Part shown: piece by piece, positions 1 to 5,917 of the stretch
Layout: the number at the start of each line of letters is the position of its first letter
Numbering within the stretch: the first letter of the stretch is position 1
Assembly (NCBI GenBank): GCA_002314565.1
Contig: DCGL01000062.1
Coordinates: 1 to 7,245, forward strand
DNA: 7,245 nt
Source: Clostridiales bacterium UBA1779
Lineage (GTDB): Bacteria; Bacillota; Clostridia; Oscillospirales; CAG-272
Direction: 5' to 3'
Made by a program: the position numbers and the translations under genes
Notes under the pieces: generated by a model
Told to the model about the DNA's origin: nothing
The model's input: only the letters and a program-made list of their open reading frames with translations
The model's database searches: none

Positions 1-16
1 GAGTGGTTATTTTGTT

Positions 17-589
17 TCAAACTTCGACCTCCGTCTTCGGACGCAGAATGACGATGCGTGCAACACCGTATCTGTACGTGCGGTAAGTTGTGTACAGCTC
101 CGAAACCGATTCATCGTTTCCGAATATGGCTTCTTCGGAAGGAGCCTCACATATGACGTAAGCGGTGGGCTCAAGCAGTTCGTAAGCGGATAGTCTCTTC
201 AAAACCTCGGGAATAAGACCCGAAGCGTAAGGAGGATCCATAAATACGAGGCTGTATTTCTCACCCTTGAGCTTTCCGAGCGATGAAATAACGTCTCCGT
301 TCATTAATCGCAAATTTTCTTCAAGATGTGTTTTTGAGGCATTTTTTCTTATTATTTCACATGCTTTTCTGTCGCTGTCGATACTCACGCATCTGCGCGC
401 TCCGCGCGAAAGAGCCTCCAGCCCCATCTGACCCGAACCTGCAAAAAGATCAAGTACAAGTCTTCCCTCAATCGAGAATTGAACGGCGGAAAAGACTGCC
501 TCTTTCGTTCTCTCAGCAGTCGGTCTTGTATTGAGTCCCTCGGGAGCTTCAAGCTTCGTTCCGCGGGCTTTTCCCGTAATAATTCTCAT
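17..589 (-). CDS. rsmD: 16S rRNA (guanine(966)-N2)-methyltransferase RsmD
   Basis: Encodes 190 aa, the usual size for RsmD, which uses S-adenosylmethionine to methylate N2 of G966 in 16S rRNA during 30S assembly in the cytoplasm. Visible signatures are the family N-terminus MRIITGKARG, the TRPT segment at residues 21-24, the SAM-binding motif I LDLFAGSG at 46-53, an acidic motif II position around D71, NGD at 97-99, and the catalytic DPPY motif at 118-121. The ORF can be extended 12 bases to an ATG at 599-601. However, the AAAGGA Shine-Dalgarno (602-607) touches that ATG, while it lies 12 bases from the ATG at 587-589, which also gives the family N-terminus, so the inner start is chosen. The gene lies downstream of uvrC across a repeat cluster, with no promoter evident between them, so co-transcription is likely. 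Only 16 bases follow its stop in the window. Confidence 0.96.
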   Translation of the reverse strand: MRIITGKARGTKLEAPEGLNTRPTAERTKEAVFSAVQFSIEGRLVLDLFAGSGQMGLEALSRGARRCVSIDSDRKACEIIRKNASKTHLEENLRLMNGDVISSLGKLKGEKYSLVFMDPPYASGLIPEVLKRLSAYELLEPTAYVICEAPSEEAIFGNDESVSELYTTYRTYRYGVARIVILRPKTEVEV

Positions 590-625
590 AATAATAACCA
601 TTCCTTTCTTCGCACTTTACTTTTT

Positions 626-679
626 GCCGGGGGACGTAAGTGGTGGCTAAATTTTTAGCCACCACTTACGTCCCCCGGC
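626..679. repeat. 26-bp perfect inverted repeat (hairpin) within the cluster
   Basis: Arms 626-651 and 654-679 are exact reverse complements, separated by only TT. As RNA this would form a very stable stem in the uvrC-rsmD transcript, with a few inner pairs opening to form the loop. No U-tract follows it on the minus strand (CAAAAAGTAAAG) and only a short TTTT interrupted by the next repeat follows on the plus strand, so it is not a standard terminator. A role in mRNA 3'-end protection or in damping rsmD expression is possible but inferred. Confidence 0.85.
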
Positions 680-709
680 TGATTTTCAGCCACCACTTAC
701 GTCCCCCGG
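626..709. repeat. Cluster of three 22-base repeat units between uvrC and rsmD
   Basis: The 20-base core CCACCACTTACGTCCCCCGG, preceded by AG, occurs on the + strand at 657-678 and 688-709, a 31-base period. It occurs in opposite orientation at 627-648. The three 22-base units are identical, but the linkers differ while keeping local symmetry: GGCTGA/TCAGCC at the 677-691 junction and GGCTAAA/TTTAGCC at 645-660. The block starts 6 bases past the uvrC stop and ends 18 bases before the rsmD Shine-Dalgarno. It is C/G-rich compared with the flanking bases. It resembles a small REP/BOX or MITE-like non-autonomous element. No known family is recognised, and mobility is inference. Confidence 0.85.
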
Positions 710-715
710 TAAAAA

Positions 716-2578
716 TCACGTATTTTCCGGATGAAAATATGCGTAAATATTATGTGCGTCGGCAAGGGTAATGCCTTTTACTCCGGTCAACTCTTCGGGG
801 AGCGCTTTTCTGACCTGCTCAAGGCCGCCAAAGGCGGCAAGAAGCCGCTTTGCTTTCTTCGGACCTATGCCGTCGATTTTTTCAAGAGAGGATTTGCGGA
901 TGGATTTGCGCTTGGCGTCAGTCATACGGGAGACGGTAAAGCGGTGGATTTCTTCCTGAATGCGGTAGATGAAGACGAAAACGTCCTGTTCCCGGGCTAT
1001 GTCAATTTCACCGTTTACGGTGACAAGTGCACGTGTGCGGTGTTCCCCGTCCTTGACCATGCCGCAGCAAGGAATATCGAGTCCGAGTGAATCAAGAACG
1101 TCAATGGCAACTGACAGGTGCTGTTCACCACCGTCAATGAGTAAAAGGTCGGGGAGTTCGGAAAACGATGCATCGGCATCGGGCGAGTCACCGCAGAGCT
1201 TTGAGAGACGCCTTGTCAGGGCTTCACGCATTGAGGCATAATCGTCCTGAACGTCTGTCCCCTTAATTCTGAAATATCTGTAATCCTTTTTTGAGAAAGA
1301 ACCGCCACGTGTCACAATCATTCCTGCCGTGATGTTCTCCGAGCCGATATTGGAAATATCGTAAGCTTCAATTCTGTCGGGTACGACCTCAAGACCGAGC
1401 AAAAGCGACAGCTTTTCGGCAGTGGAATCGTTTCTTGCATTGTCACGGCTTGCTTTGAGTGCATATTCGTGAGCATTCCCCGCTGCCATTTCGGCAAGAG
1501 CACGACCATCACCGCGCTGCGGAAGATACGCACGAAGACGCTTTGACAGAACTTCGCTGAAATAAGAACTCAGCAGTTCCCCGTCTTCTTCGGTAAAACC
1601 TTCCCCAAGCAGCAAATCCGAAGGAAAATCCTCGCAGATTCTGTAATAATCCGACAGAAGCGAAATCGCAGCAGAAGAGACATCGGGGATATCTGCCGGG
1701 ATGAGCCAGTCGTTGCGGTCTTTTACGGCTCCTTCGCGTATTTTCAGTAAGCAGAGATCCGTACAGCCGCCTGCTGTGAAAATCGCGGCAGCATCGCGGA
1801 AGGTATCCGGAGAGGTAACGGCCTTCTGATGTTCAGACAGTTTAGACAGAGCAGCAATTGAATCGCGGCAGTTTGCCGCAGCTTCGTATTGCTCCTTTTC
1901 CGCATAATCGAGCATCTGTTCTTCGAGAAGCTTTCTCACGGAAGCGGCTCCGTTTCTGAGCATAGAAGCAGCTGCAGAAATCTTTGATAGATATTCTTCT
2001 TTTGACACCTTTCCGGTGCAGACTCCAGCACAGTGCCCCATCTGGTAAAAGAGGCAGGGGCGTTCTCTGCCGATGTCTCTCGGAAAGACCTTTTTACAGG
2101 TAGGAAGTCCGAATATCCTGTTAACTGTTGAAATGACAGAGAAAACGGTAGAAGTTCCTGAATAAGGACCGAAATAAGCAGCTCCGTCTTCGCATCTTTT
2201 GCGAGTCATGGACAGACGCGGGTATTCATCAGCCGAAACACGGATATATGGATATGACTTTGCATCCTTGAGTCGTATATTGTACCGAGGATTGTGCTGC
2301 TTTATGAGCGTATTTTCGAGTGTCAGAGCTTCGATTTCCGTTTTACAGACTATATAATCGAAGGAACGAACGCTTGATACCATTCTCTGCGTTTTGACCG
2401 TCTTTTCGGAGTCCATAAAATATTGCGAAACACGGTCGTGCAGTCTGCGCGATTTGCCGACGTAGATAACCTTACCGCCTGAATCGTGCATTATATAAAC
2501 GCCGGGAACGCAGGGCAGTTCCCTTGCTTTTTCCAGAAGTCCTTCCCGGATTCTTCTCGCAGTATCTGTTTCAGTCAT
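716..2578 (-). CDS. uvrC: Excinuclease ABC subunit UvrC
   Basis: Encodes 620 aa, normal for UvrC, the nucleotide excision repair nuclease that cuts both sides of a lesion on UvrB-DNA. Domains in order: GIY-YIG nuclease about 22-102 (Y28, IYVGKS 38-43, E88, N100); four cysteines C161, C175, C183 and C187, matching the known UvrC iron-sulfur cluster pattern; UVR/UvrB-binding motif about 215-250; RNase H-like nuclease with acidic D407 (YDIS), D446/D447 and D482 (LLIDGG) plus H545 (EIHRF); C-terminal helix-hairpin-helix about 565-615 (IDGIGPKKAKRLL). All catalytic residues are present; the second His seen in many homologues after HRF is replaced by a Lys/Arg-rich stretch. The ATG at 2576-2578 is the only reasonable start, yet no Shine-Dalgarno sits 5-10 bases before it, because that space is a terminator U-tract. 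Transcription probably comes from read-through of the ptsH unit or from an unseen promoter. Confidence 0.97.
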   Translation of the reverse strand: MTETDTARRIREGLLEKARELPCVPGVYIMHDSGGKVIYVGKSRRLHDRVSQYFMDSEKTVKTQRMVSSVRSFDYIVCKTEIEALTLENTLIKQHNPRYNIRLKDAKSYPYIRVSADEYPRLSMTRKRCEDGAAYFGPYSGTSTVFSVISTVNRIFGLPTCKKVFPRDIGRERPCLFYQMGHCAGVCTGKVSKEEYLSKISAAASMLRNGAASVRKLLEEQMLDYAEKEQYEAAANCRDSIAALSKLSEHQKAVTSPDTFRDAAAIFTAGGCTDLCLLKIREGAVKDRNDWLIPADIPDVSSAAISLLSDYYRICEDFPSDLLLGEGFTEEDGELLSSYFSEVLSKRLRAYLPQRGDGRALAEMAAGNAHEYALKASRDNARNDSTAEKLSLLLGLEVVPDRIEAYDISNIGSENITAGMIVTRGGSFSKKDYRYFRIKGTDVQDDYASMREALTRRLSKLCGDSPDADASFSELPDLLLIDGGEQHLSVAIDVLDSLGLDIPCCGMVKDGEHRTRALVTVNGEIDIAREQDVFVFIYRIQEEIHRFTVSRMTDAKRKSIRKSSLEKIDGIGPKKAKRLLAAFGGLEQVRKALPEELTGVKGITLADAHNIYAYFHPENT

Positions 2579-2616
2579 AAGAAAACTAAGAGGATGGGCA
2601 TAGATTGCCCATCCTC
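2579..2616 (-). terminator. Rho-independent terminator after ptsH, abutting the uvrC start
   Basis: On the minus strand the 11-bp perfect stem GAGGATGGGCA/TGCCCATCCTC (arms 2606-2616 and 2590-2600) has a 5-base loop and is followed by TTAGTTTTCTT (2589-2579). It begins 23 bases after the ptsH stop, and its tail ends immediately before the uvrC ATG at 2578. Stem plus U-rich tail is typical of an intrinsic terminator; the tail is broken by AG and C, so read-through may be substantial. Confidence 0.85.
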
Positions 2617-2639
2617 ATCCTTCAGAAATTATTCGTAAA

Positions 2640-2903
2640 TCAGTCGGAAAGGCCGGTCTTGATAAGCTCTTCGAGACCGTCAATGGCTTTAGCCTCATCC
2701 TCACCGTCAGCTACAAGGGTGATTGTCATTCCCTGGGCAATTCCTACGGAAAGAACACCGAGAAGGCTCTTGGCGTTGACCTTTCTTTCGTCCTTTACAA
2801 CCCAGATGGAAGACTTGTAGGAGTTGGCCTTCTGAATAAAGAAGGTTGCAGGTCTTGCATGAAGACCGCCGTTGTTAACTATTGTTACGTCGCGCTGTGT
2901 CAT
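2640..2903 (-). CDS. ptsH: Phosphocarrier protein HPr
   Basis: Encodes 87 aa, the full HPr length. HPr carries phosphate from enzyme I to sugar-specific EIIA in the cytoplasmic phosphotransferase system. The active-site histidine is H15 in GLHARPA (13-19), and the regulatory serine is S46 in NAKSLLGV (43-50), the site phosphorylated by HPr kinase in Gram-positive bacteria for CcpA-dependent catabolite control. Presence of both argues against Crh, which lacks His15. The start is supported by GAGGA (2913-2917) nine bases upstream. It has its own promoter (2949-2977) and terminator (2579-2616), so it can be made as a single-gene transcript independent of the upstream operon. No enzyme I or HPr kinase gene lies in the window. 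It could be a second HPr-like paralogue, but nothing in the sequence marks it as degenerate. Confidence 0.95.
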   Translation of the reverse strand: MTQRDVTIVNNGGLHARPATFFIQKANSYKSSIWVVKDERKVNAKSLLGVLSVGIAQGMTITLVADGEDEAKAIDGLEELIKTGLSD

Positions 2904-2948
2904 GATTCTGTATCCTCACAAACAAAAATTACGGAAATTATTAAGAAT

Positions 2949-2977
2949 ATTATACAATAATCCGAATAAAAAATCAA
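2949..2977 (-). promoter_or_regulatory. Sigma-A promoter for ptsH
   Basis: On the minus strand, -35 TTGATT (2972-2977) and -10 TATAAT (2949-2954, perfect consensus) are separated by exactly 17 bases. The predicted transcript starts near 2942, giving a leader of about 39 bases with its Shine-Dalgarno at 2913-2917. It lies in an AT-rich gap just after the stop of the upstream gene. No cre-like operator was recognised. Confidence 0.8.
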
Positions 2978-2995
2978 TATCCATACACAAAAAAA

Positions 2996-3481
2996 TCAGT
3001 CACTTATCGAAGAAACGGTGCAAATTATTGTATTTGTGCGTGTATGAAGGGTAAACTCGGTCCCAGGAACGATTAAATCGCCGGACAGATTCAGATATCT
3101 TCCGTCTTTGATGCCGAGCTTGCATTCAACGGATATCTCAATATCGCGAACGTAATCAGACGGAAGGTCAACTTTTCTCTGAATTCCGTCGGCATCTGTA
3201 ACCGTCATTGATGACGTAGTAAATGAAACTGAAATCACCTTTCCGAAATCATCTCCGGCTTCGGTATAGAGCAAGTCGTTTGCTTCGGGAGCCGCAATGT
3301 CGGCATCAACGTTTTTACATACAAGCACAACGGTGCAGGGCTTCGAAGAAAATGTCAGTCTGTCAATAAGTCCGGCTCTGAGAACAGCAGTCACAATCAG
3401 GGCTATTACCGCAAGAAGAACGGCAGCGTCAAGTACGTTGAACCGCTTCGTGCGTTTTGCTTTCTTTTCACGTGAACTCAT
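2996..3481 (-). CDS. DUF4330-type single-pass membrane protein, second of a tandem pair
   Basis: Encodes 161 aa: a very basic cytoplasmic start (residues 3-13), one membrane helix about 15-35 beginning FNVLDAAVLL, and a predicted extracytoplasmic beta-rich domain of about 120 residues. The pattern resembles DUF4330 proteins, whose function is unknown. It is a paralogue of the gene just upstream: same length, FN..D at the helix start, FGKVISVSF (79-87) against FGNVKSVSL, and SGDLIVPGTEF (133-143) against SGKTLSAGLEY. A longer start at 3508 is possible, but GGAGGT (3488-3493) sits six bases before the ATG at 3479-3481, which forms an ATGA overlap with the preceding stop and so suggests translational coupling. 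It is the last gene of the rimM-led run. The T-run after its stop has no stem, so no terminator is called. A role alongside the glycan ligase is inferred from position only. Confidence 0.85.
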   Translation of the reverse strand: MSSREKKAKRTKRFNVLDAAVLLAVIALIVTAVLRAGLIDRLTFSSKPCTVVLVCKNVDADIAAPEANDLLYTEAGDDFGKVISVSFTTSSMTVTDADGIQRKVDLPSDYVRDIEISVECKLGIKDGRYLNLSGDLIVPGTEFTLHTRTNTIICTVSSISD

Positions 3482-3963
3482 TCGGATACCTCCACAACAC
3501 TCAGACAAAGTGCGGTGCCGGCATAATCCGGCAGGACGATTTCATATTCAAGTCCGGCAGATAATGTCTTACCGGAAACAGTATACGCGTCACTTAGCTT
3601 ATCTGCATTGGCACTTACGACTATCAAAGCGTCAAAGATTTCGTTGGATGTATTTACGACAACGGATTTCGAAACTTCGCTGTATGCATATGAATCGGAG
3701 CTCGAAAGGGACACGGATTTGACATTTCCGAAATCCACTTTATCGCAGATGACGCTGTCGCCGGTCGAAATTCCCGCAACAGTCTCTTCCCTTACGCTTC
3801 TCAGTACGAACGTATATTCGATTTTTGCATCATCCTTTGTGAACAAGGCGGCAATGCCCGGTACATATGAATACAATGCCGCTGCAATTATCATAAGAAT
3901 CAGCAGCGTAATAAGCAAATCAATCAGATTGAAGCCCTTTGATGATTGAGAGTTGTTTGTCAT
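3478..3963 (-). CDS. DUF4330-like single-pass membrane protein, first of a tandem pair
   Basis: Encodes 161 aa: a short polar start (1-10), one membrane helix about 11-33 beginning KGFNLIDLLITLL, then a predicted extracytoplasmic domain rich in Ser, Val and Asp with no catalytic motif recognised. It aligns along its length with the next gene (FGNVKSVSL at 78-86 and SGKTLSAGLEY at 130-140 are matched there), so the two are paralogues, although this copy looks less like typical DUF4330. The helix start resembles a type IV prepilin cleavage site (G-F followed by a hydrophobic helix) but has Asp instead of Glu at +5, and no pilus assembly genes are nearby. GGAGGG (3969-3974) lies five bases before the ATG. 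The gap from the ligase gene is 17 bases and the downstream overlap is 4 bases, so all three are probably co-expressed. Function unknown. Confidence 0.83.
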   Translation of the reverse strand: MTNNSQSSKGFNLIDLLITLLILMIIAAALYSYVPGIAALFTKDDAKIEYTFVLRSVREETVAGISTGDSVICDKVDFGNVKSVSLSSSDSYAYSEVSKSVVVNTSNEIFDALIVVSANADKLSDAYTVSGKTLSAGLEYEIVLPDYAGTALCLSVVEVSE

Positions 3964-3980
3964 CGGTTCCCTCCGTAATA

Positions 3981-5882
3981 TCAGAAAGAAATAGTCACGT
4001 CGACGGCTTCGGGACTTGCACTGTCGCGGGTGACAAGATGGTCAATCGCCAGCTTGGACGCAACGGAGCAGATACCGCAGACGCAGTAAAACAAGAACAT
4101 AACCCTGTAATTATAGAAAACGTTGTCAAAAATTCCGCTGATACAAGCCGAGCAGACGGAAGAAAATGCCGCAAAAGCTATTCTCGCCGTCGTGCACTTG
4201 ACCTGAGTACCGGAGCAGCACAGGGTTTTTCTGAGAAGAAGCAAAATAAATATGCAGAACAAGGCGAGCGTTATAATTCCGCATCCGAGTCCCAACTGAA
4301 GAAAAATGCTGTGTGAATGTACTGCTTTTTCGGCACTTGTCAGCGAATAATTCAGATAAACCGAGCGGAAAGCCATATCACCGGCTCCGGCGCCGGAATA
4401 CCAGCAGTCACTCAGGGCTTTGAAGCTTCCCTGCCATACTCTGACTCTGTATCTGTTGGCGGAGTCCGACATTGAAAAGAAACTCAGCAGTCTCTGTCCA
4501 AGCGTATCCGGGAAAATGAACGCAGCAGCCGTAATTGAAACGGCGGAGACAGGCAGAAGCACCACGGAGCGCGGAGTAAGAAATACAAAATAAAGAACGA
4601 ATCCTATAAACATTCCGAGCCAGCATCCGCGTGACCAGGTAAGAACGGCGCAGATAACGCTGAGTACCGAAGACAAGGTTCCGGCAAATCTGCAGCTTCT
4701 GTCGGTTCCGCTCATAAGCTCCAGAGAAAATGGGAATGACAGCGCAAGATATGCACCGAGCATATTCGGATTTTCGAAGAAAGAAACGCTTCTTCCTGAA
4801 ATTTCCGGGAAAAGTGAGAAATCCAGCCAGCCGAGCGGAGCTTCCCCGAGTATATACTGGATAATTCCGTAAGAGGAAACGACAGCAGCCGACAGTGAAA
4901 TGATTCTGACAACACCCATCAGCTTGTCTTCGTTTCTGAAAAGATTGACCGACAGATAATAGCCGAGCATCATAACCGCGGATATAAGAGCCGCCTTTGC
5001 CGATGCGGTTCCGACGGGGACGCTTGAAAGCAGGACCCCGAAGGTTAGAAGCAAAAACACAAGCGTCTCAACTGAAAACCTCTGTATTCTTCTTCCTCTG
5101 AGCAGCTTGAAAATGAAGCTCAGCATCACAAAACACACGAAACTTGCAAGAATCAGCGATGAGTATGATGAAAATGAAAGAAAAGGAGCACAAAAAACGA
5201 GCAGAGCCAAGCCCGATTCGGGAGAAATAAGTATTATCGACAGAATCAGGAGCAGCAAAATGCAGACGGGGACTGCGAGTATGCTTACGTGTCTTACGCA
5301 GAGTCCGAGGAGCAGTCCTGCGGCAACAGTAAGCAGTGAAAACTTTCCGGGATTTGCTTTTTCGGCATATTCGTTTTTCGGCATAAAGAAAGTATCAAAA
5401 AGCAAAGATTTCAGAAAAGTTCCGCCGCACAGAAGCCTGTAAACCGAAGAATCGGAAATCAGAAGCGGAAGGGCAAACATAACGAATATAACAGCTGCCG
5501 AAAGCTGAAAAGAATCAAGCGGAGTATCGGTGAGATAAGATTGGACGAACAGCGTTGATACTGCCGACAGCGAGTATGACAGAAGAAACGCAGCCGTGTT
5601 TTTTATGCAGGATGTAACGTATTTTGACGGAAATCCGTACAGGAAATTGAGCAGAACGGAATTTTCGCAGAGATATGCGAATCTGTTCTTGAATTTCAGC
5701 ATCTTCTTCGATACGGATCTGCCCTGGAAGAAGCGAAAAACCGCCGATTCCTCAAAAAGCTTTTCGGAAGACGGATAATCAGATAATCTGCTCATCCCGG
5801 AATTCAGAGCTTTTTTGGAAAACGCGTTTTCCAGAGTTTTGCTTAAACCGGAAAGCATACCGATTCTTTTTCTGTCGGACAA
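3981..5882 (-). CDS. O-antigen ligase/polymerase family membrane protein (Wzy_C type)
   Basis: Encodes 633 aa with an N-terminal region of about 90 mostly polar and charged residues, then roughly 12-14 membrane helices from about residue 93 to 610. Family hallmarks are in the second half: GRSVSFFENPN (363-373), TWSRG (415-419), the large loop about 460-525 with NRYRVRVWQ (476-484) and GAGAGD (497-502), and AVHSHSIFLQLG (520-531) with H522/H524. The conserved Arg and His positions match Wzy_C enzymes, which transfer or polymerise undecaprenyl-linked glycans on the outer face of the membrane. In a Gram-positive host without LPS the target would be an exopolysaccharide, wall polymer or glycoprotein; which one cannot be told. 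The start is TTG, chosen because AAAGGAGG (5891-5898) is eight bases upstream; the first in-frame ATG (residue 9) is too far from it. It lies 35 bases after trmD and is followed by two DUF4330-type genes. The C-terminal helices hold many Cys residues. No glycosyltransferases are in the window. Confidence 0.88.
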   Translation of the reverse strand: MSDRKRIGMLSGLSKTLENAFSKKALNSGMSRLSDYPSSEKLFEESAVFRFFQGRSVSKKMLKFKNRFAYLCENSVLLNFLYGFPSKYVTSCIKNTAAFLLSYSLSAVSTLFVQSYLTDTPLDSFQLSAAVIFVMFALPLLISDSSVYRLLCGGTFLKSLLFDTFFMPKNEYAEKANPGKFSLLTVAAGLLLGLCVRHVSILAVPVCILLLLILSIILISPESGLALLVFCAPFLSFSSYSSLILASFVCFVMLSFIFKLLRGRRIQRFSVETLVFLLLTFGVLLSSVPVGTASAKAALISAVMMLGYYLSVNLFRNEDKLMGVVRIISLSAAVVSSYGIIQYILGEAPLGWLDFSLFPEISGRSVSFFENPNMLGAYLALSFPFSLELMSGTDRSCRFAGTLSSVLSVICAVLTWSRGCWLGMFIGFVLYFVFLTPRSVVLLPVSAVSITAAAFIFPDTLGQRLLSFFSMSDSANRYRVRVWQGSFKALSDCWYSGAGAGDMAFRSVYLNYSLTSAEKAVHSHSIFLQLGLGCGIITLALFCIFILLLLRKTLCCSGTQVKCTTARIAFAAFSSVCSACISGIFDNVFYNYRVMFLFYCVCGICSVASKLAIDHLVTRDSASPEAVDVTISF

Positions 5883-5890
5883 GTCACCGT

Positions 5891-5898
5891 CCTCCTTT
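5891..5898 (-). promoter_or_regulatory. Strong Shine-Dalgarno deciding the TTG start of the ligase gene
   Basis: AAAGGAGG on the minus strand, eight bases before the TTG at 5880-5882. A GTG five bases upstream of the TTG is out of frame, and the nearest in-frame ATG is 24 bases further into the gene, so the TTG is the best start. Confidence 0.8.
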
Positions 5899-5917
5899 CA
5901 TATTTTTTAATTGAAGG

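Noticed and set aside
590..601. Longer start for rsmD
   Set aside because: The AAAGGA ribosome site directly abuts this ATG, and homologues begin at MRII, four codons in.
626..679. Rho-independent terminator for uvrC
   Set aside because: The stem is very strong, but no U-tract follows on the minus strand (CAAAAAGTAAAG), and rsmD starts just after it.
626..709. CRISPR array
   Set aside because: There are only three units, one inverted, with spacer-like gaps of 5 and 9 bases; no cas genes are present. It does not fit CRISPR geometry.
2988..3000. Terminator after the last DUF4330-type gene
   Set aside because: A run of T follows the stop on the minus strand, but no convincing GC-rich stem precedes it.
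3482..3508. Longer start for the second DUF4330-type gene
   Set aside because: It would overlap the upstream gene by 31 bases and add a Cys-rich stub; GGAGGT is placed ideally for the ATG at 3479-3481.
3862..3963. Type IV pilin gene
   Set aside because: Asp replaces Glu at +5, there are no pilus assembly genes nearby, and the full-length similarity to the neighbouring DUF4330-type protein explains it better.
3939..4316. Plus-strand reading frames opposite the ligase and uvrC genes
   Set aside because: They are overlaps in other frames with low-complexity translations, no ribosome sites and no recognisable domains, lying entirely against well-supported minus-strand genes.
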